A stretch of 64,000 nt of DNA. It comes from Paramacrobiotus metropolitanus (lineage: Eukaryota; Tardigrada; Eutardigrada; Parachela; Macrobiotidae). This document shows, in pieces, positions 46,701-64,000 of the stretch. The stretch covers positions 62,001 to 126,000 of the forward strand of contig NW_026570403.1 in the NCBI RefSeq assembly GCF_019649055.1. Reading direction: 5' to 3'. The notes beneath the pieces were generated by a model, which was not told where the DNA came from, searched no databases, and worked only from the letters and a program-made list of their open reading frames with translations. How positions within the stretch are numbered: the first letter of the stretch is position 1; each line of letters opens with the position of its first letter. Made by a program: the position numbers and the translations under genes.

Positions 46701-49319
46701 ATCAGTGATTACGCCAATATTGGCTGAATGAACTGCATTGTGTACCAACATTATGCCGGTAGGTGGGCCGAGCACGAATGTGTCCGGCAAGGCAAGATCG
46801 TCGACGCGGCACGGAAGCGTGAGGTACTGGCCAACGCCCTGGAGCTCATCCGCTTTCCCGTCATGAGCATCGAGGAATTCGCGCTCGGACCAGCCCAGGT
46901 ACGAGTATTTTCCGAAAATTTATTATAACAGGCGTTACTACGACTTTTGACTACATTTTCAAATCTCCTTTTTAATTAGGAAATTATTAAGTATATAATC
47001 GTATAAAATTGAGATAATAATTATTTATCAATTTTAAATTTGGAATTCACTGAAGTTGTTGATTAATTTGGATTCGATTTATCGTAATTCTGAGCGCACA
47101 CGGTTCAATAATCCCTTAAATAACAACCACTAGATATTTTTGGAGCAAATATTATCAGCAATAATTTCAAATTGTATTCCCGGCCTCCCTAAGAAAATTA
47201 AATTGAAAAGAAATATTTCTGTTAAAAAAATGGCAGTTGCTTTTTTAACTTCCGTTTGGCTGAATTGACACCAATGCCTTCGGCTTCAGAAGTTGTGATA
47301 GAGCATAACCAAGAAAGCCACAACACTGCATAACGTTGACAGTGTAAATAATCGTAATCACACGACGGGAATGAGCTCTCGTCGGCTCAGTGTTGATCGC
47401 GATGCTGATGGGTATGTTGTGATTTGTGCAGAGCGGTCTGCTGTCGGACAAGGAGGTGAAGGAGCTCTTCCTGTACTTCACGCTGAACCCCAAACCGGAG
47501 ACACGCTTCGTCTGTATGCCGCGCAGCTGTGTGGCCGGCAAGGAGTACGTCTGCAACCGCTTCCAGGCCACCGACAGTCGCTGGGGCTACAGCGGCACCG
47601 CCGACCGCATCCGGTAAGGTCCTAATGACTACGCAGCTGGACTAGTCGCTTAGCGAACCAGGCCGCAAAATTAGCACTGTACGGTTTATTTTGTATTTTT
47701 TTAAAAAAATTTTAATACGGTTTTCCAATTTTTGTTAGTTTTTTTATTGCGATGGAGGCAAAAGTTACATTGTGAGCAACGGCTGCTGAATGCCCGTAGC
47801 ATTGTAAAAACTGAATATAACAATGGGGGGTAGCGACTTTCAAGGCCAGGTAAAAAGATGCGAGACCAAGACATGCAACTGCTTTTAGAAATGGTTAAAC
47901 CTTGTGATGTCTGGCTTTTGGTGCTTTAATCGGAGCCACAACACTACAAATGTTGCCGATATACAGAGAACGCAGCTGACCACAAGCAGCGCTCTCGTTG
48001 CGCTGGCACCGTAATTGCTCGTTCTTCCGTACTCTGAAAAACGTCCGAAACGAAGCAGAAAACATATAATCATACGAAAAGTAACCAATATAAAATAATT
48101 CAAAAACCGAGCAATCGTCATAATATTCTGATTATATTTAATAATCTTTCCAGATAATAAACAGTTAATTAAGCGAAGCCGGTTGTACTTGATTTCCACC
48201 GGCCGTCACGCGGTCGGAATTGCCTGGTTTTTATCTGTAATTTATTTGAGAACGGGCAGACCTGGTTGTATTGTATCGTGTGTTTATGGTTAGGTTCACG
48301 GTGGACCGGCAGATCTACGTGATGGGCCTGGGCCTGTACGGGTCGGTGCACGGGCCGGCCGAGTACAGCGTCAGCCTGCAGATCATCCTGTCCTCCAACC
48401 AGCGCGTCGTCGCCCAGCACGACAACACCTTCTCCAGCGACGGCACCGAGGCCGTCTTCCGCGTCATGTTCAAGAAGCCCGTGGAGATCATGGCGCAGAC
48501 GCACTACACCATCTCCGCCTGCCTGAAGGTAAGCGCTCGTCCAGTCATCCATCCAGCAGTGGTTAGAAAAAAAAGTATTGCTTGTTTACACTTTTTTTGC
48601 GATGAAGTTGTATCATGATAAACACACACTGTGTACTGAAACTATTGACCGTTTTTTTTCCGTGCGTTGTTGCCATTTCACTACGTTTCACCCTAATTTG
48701 ATGCTGCGTGTAACGCAGACCTGATTTAATACGGTTTAGTCAAGAAAGCTGATTTAATGCAGTTTAGTCAAGAATAACACGGAAAAATTTGAAAAACAGC
48801 TAAATATTAGAACAGCATATACAAAATCAGTTATAAATACAAAATATAATATGGTTAGAAGCTTAGAACAGAAGGTACAATACAAAATAAATGAAAATCT
48901 TGCTTAATCATTCTGTATTAATTTTAATCATTTTTCTCGGAACGAAGTGGTCCTTGATCAAGATGTTTCTTGCACGATAAAATACTCGTAATTTCGTGTC
49001 ATGAATTTCCTCCAGATTTAAAGCTGTGAATTGGCGTTTTTCGACTGCGGATTGTGGATTAAATTGTAGCGAATGATAAAATTAAAAAAATTTGTTGTGG
49101 TACTGAATAACGTTATTTTATGAATTGAAGTAAAGTCGTAATGGTGTCTTGGTGCAGGGCCCGGATTCGCATTACGGGACGCGGGGAGCGCGGAAGGTGA
49201 CGAAAGTGATCGGGAAGGATTCCTCCGTGACCTTCAACTTTATTTACTCCCCCGGTAACAATAACGGCACGTCCGTGGAGGACGGACAAATACCCGAGAT
49301 CATTTTCTACACCGTTTAA
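43708..49319 (+). CDS. BTBD2: BTB/POZ domain-containing protein of the BTBD1/BTBD2 family
   Basis: Eight exons: 43708-44066, 44132-44251, 44840-44999, 45618-45796, 46763-46898, 47432-47613, 48294-48528 and 49158-49319, phase-consistent, 510 residues, the usual length of the family. The first about 90 residues are Pro/Ser/Ala-rich and disordered. The BTB domain follows ([36 protein letters not shown]), then BACK ([49 protein letters not shown]) and a complete PHR domain ([48 protein letters not shown]). These proteins act as cullin-3 substrate adaptors and bind topoisomerase I in vertebrates. BTBD1 and BTBD2 are vertebrate duplicates, so the symbol is only family-level. AATAAA at 49512. Confidence 0.92.
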
Positions 49320-50412
49320 GATTTTTTACCCGTATTTACATGCATACCCGTACGCGCACGCTCGGTTGTTTTACATATGTTTTTTATTTGTATATAAAGC
49401 CATAGTCGTTGTGAATTTAAGTTTTAGCAGTAATTTGCCGTCGTTTCGTGTATGCGGTTAATATTCGTTGCGACAGCTTTGATATAGAATAATATTTGGA
49501 AATGTGATAGAAATAAATATGTGCTTGGAATCTTGAGCGTATTTTCTAGATAACCGATGCTGTGTGAGGCAGACGATTTCGTCGGCTGGCAGAAGCAGTT
49601 GGTATCTTCCTGCTCGACGCAATATTTTGGTAAACACAAAGAGCGTAACAGAATACAAAGGTAAATCTAGTTATTTCACTGCAGAGCTAAACAGAAAAAA
49701 ATAACACTCAGTAAGAACAAATAAATGTCATGAATGGATATTCTTATTTAATTATCATCAGGAACTTGATCATCGTAATAAATGGCTTCGCATCCTTAAT
49801 ATCATGACTATTAACTATTAAGGCTCAGTATTAATATTTCGGTTAGCGTGCTTTTATAAGCTTCTCTACAGTAATTTGCATATACAGTAATATCTCTACA
49901 GTAATCCGCGCTGTTTTCTGTTAACTATATATCTTTACTAATCTTAATGTACATTCACTAAATTGTAACTCAGTTATTGTTCAGAGTAACGCAGCGCAGC
50001 AGGCAGTGCAAAATGTAGTGGAAGGGCTGTTCTGTGGTCGGTTCCGTCGGTATCCGTAACGGTTTAACATCAACGTAGCAAAGCGAGCAGTAATTAGCGC
50101 ATTAACGAATTATAGCGTGCTGTTTGGCGCAACGCACAAATTTTCGCTATTTTTTCATACACTTTCCCCTTGTGGACATCATGACCTTTTTTTCGTAGCG
50201 TAATCATACAATACCGTATCACGTATATCATTAAGCACAATAAAAAGCGACCAAATACAGCTTGAAAAAGTAACCAAAATAATTATCACAGATCAATTGC
50301 ACCGTTCAACAACCAGTATAACCACCCACTGACCAGTTTCACCCGGGAGTATTTTCATCCTCAATTATTTTTGTAAATTAAAAATCCCAATAATCCAACC
50401 GGCTCGCATATA
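49320..50412. other. Intergenic region between convergent genes
   Basis: Holds the 3' ends of BTBD2 (AATAAA at 49512) and slo. No gene is seen. Confidence 0.4.
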
Positions 50413-62939
<12,527 letters not shown>

Positions 62940-64000
62940 CTGCAAGAAAAAAGACTTTCGTTAATAAACAATTATACGACCATATCATTTCAAAATACAT
63001 TTAACGAAAAAAATGTAAAGTGCAAAATTGTTAGCGTAAACATTATGAATGCGTTTTAAACAGTCAGTGCATATCTGTAATAACCATTCAGCTCAGAATT
63101 ATGACAGCGACAAAAACAAAAATTATACATAAAAGCACAAAAAAATTAATTCACATAGATGTGTATATAGATTTTTAGAATAGAAGAAAAGGATGACCTG
63201 GAAAAAGATAAAATTCAGAATTTTGTTTTTTCGGTTTAGTTATTAATGAGTTTAAACAAAAAACATTACAGTCTTATGTGATTACGCAAACTACTGCCAC
63301 AACATGGGATTGCGTGGTGGCACGGCGATGTGTTTTATTCCTGTACAAACTGCTGATTCTAGCGTGTCTCTTCCGTGTAAACAAATCAAACAGCTGCACA
63401 CAAATATCTCATCCGCTGCAAGCCAGAAGCAGCAGCGACGTTACCGCAGCGCAGACATTTCGCCGCACGGATAAAACCTCTGCGTATATATAATATGGCA
63501 CAGCTCGAGCGATCTCCCCTGACATTCTCCGACGTCAGACACGAGCCGTCCGCTGTGCCATGTGTCAAATCCTGCCGAATTATGCAAGCACGGAAGAAAA
63601 AAGCCATCGATATTTATACAATCAACACACCAGCACGCTGATCTTCGGCTGACCATGCCGAGAAAGGTCAACAATGCTACTTTCTCACGACAACCCCGCA
63701 CACCAACCTAAACAAAACCTTGTGCATTACGGTAGCGGTTTTCCTGCATCGAACACTATCAGGGAATGGAAAGTGCTAGATGTTAGTTAGATGATTTAAA
63801 ATATTCATTCCGACTTGGGCTTTGAAAATTACACCTGAGTACCGAAAACGTTTACAGCGCTAACCGCAGACGGAAGAATATTAATATTAAATAATATTGC
63901 TAAAATGATTTGCTTTGACGTTATCTTGTAACGATTAGGAAACCTTATAAGAAGACGACGTGCCAACCGGAAGTTTCGGCACAATCAAAGCGATAAGCAC
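62940..64000. other. Intron or 5' region of slo
   Basis: Upstream of the first recognisable slo exon. No S0-encoding exon or other gene was found. It is most likely intron. Confidence 0.4.

Overview
The window is nuclear DNA of a small invertebrate animal. Genes are split by short GT-AG introns (about 60 to 1,300 bp), AATAAA signals follow several stop codons, and there are clear animal genes: a Slo/BK potassium channel, BTBD1/BTBD2, and a Spätzle/neurotrophin-type cystine-knot ligand. There are no bacterial operons or ribosome-binding sites. The gene set, compact introns and a eukaryotic SecA-like gene point to an ecdysozoan, most likely a tardigrade. The phylum is an inference.

Layout. 0.45-4.6 kb: a recently inserted LTR element with identical 431-bp LTRs that carries only a Gag-type ORF and no pol. 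5.2-16.3 kb (minus strand): a tandem family of secreted multidomain proteins with two long copies, the second carrying a one-base frameshift, and two decayed remnants between them, all with duplicated 5' flanks. 17-20 kb (plus): a Spätzle-like ligand gene with a possible alternative proline-rich last exon. 20-22.8 kb: mostly non-coding, with a tyrosine-recombinase remnant. 22.9-35.7 kb (plus): a five-exon gene of 3,967 codons joining a long alpha-solenoid, a SecA-type ATPase motor, a TPR-like region, a glycine-rich hydrophobic stretch, a cysteine-peptidase-like motif and a C-terminal T5orf172/GIY-YIG-like domain. This is the most unusual object here.

36.2-39.8 kb: transposon debris. It holds a non-LTR retrotransposon endonuclease fragment, a broken distant relative of the 5-16 kb family, and a 1.2-kb non-autonomous LTR element with 197/205-bp LTRs. 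39.9-42.2 kb (minus): a BTB-BACK protein ending in zinc fingers. 43.7-49.3 kb (plus): a canonical BTBD1/BTBD2 (BTB-BACK-PHR) gene diverging from it. 50.4-62.9 kb (minus): the slo gene, 19 exons from S1 to the stop, with its 5' end outside the window. One slo intron contains an antisense restriction-like-endonuclease (RLE) type non-LTR retrotransposon that is frameshifted in its endonuclease domain.

Exon boundaries were derived by hand from GT/AG sites, reading-phase continuity and family conservation. In every multi-exon model the exon lengths add up to an open frame, except the deliberate one-base deficit in the second secreted-family gene. No similarity searches were run, so family names rest on motif recognition.
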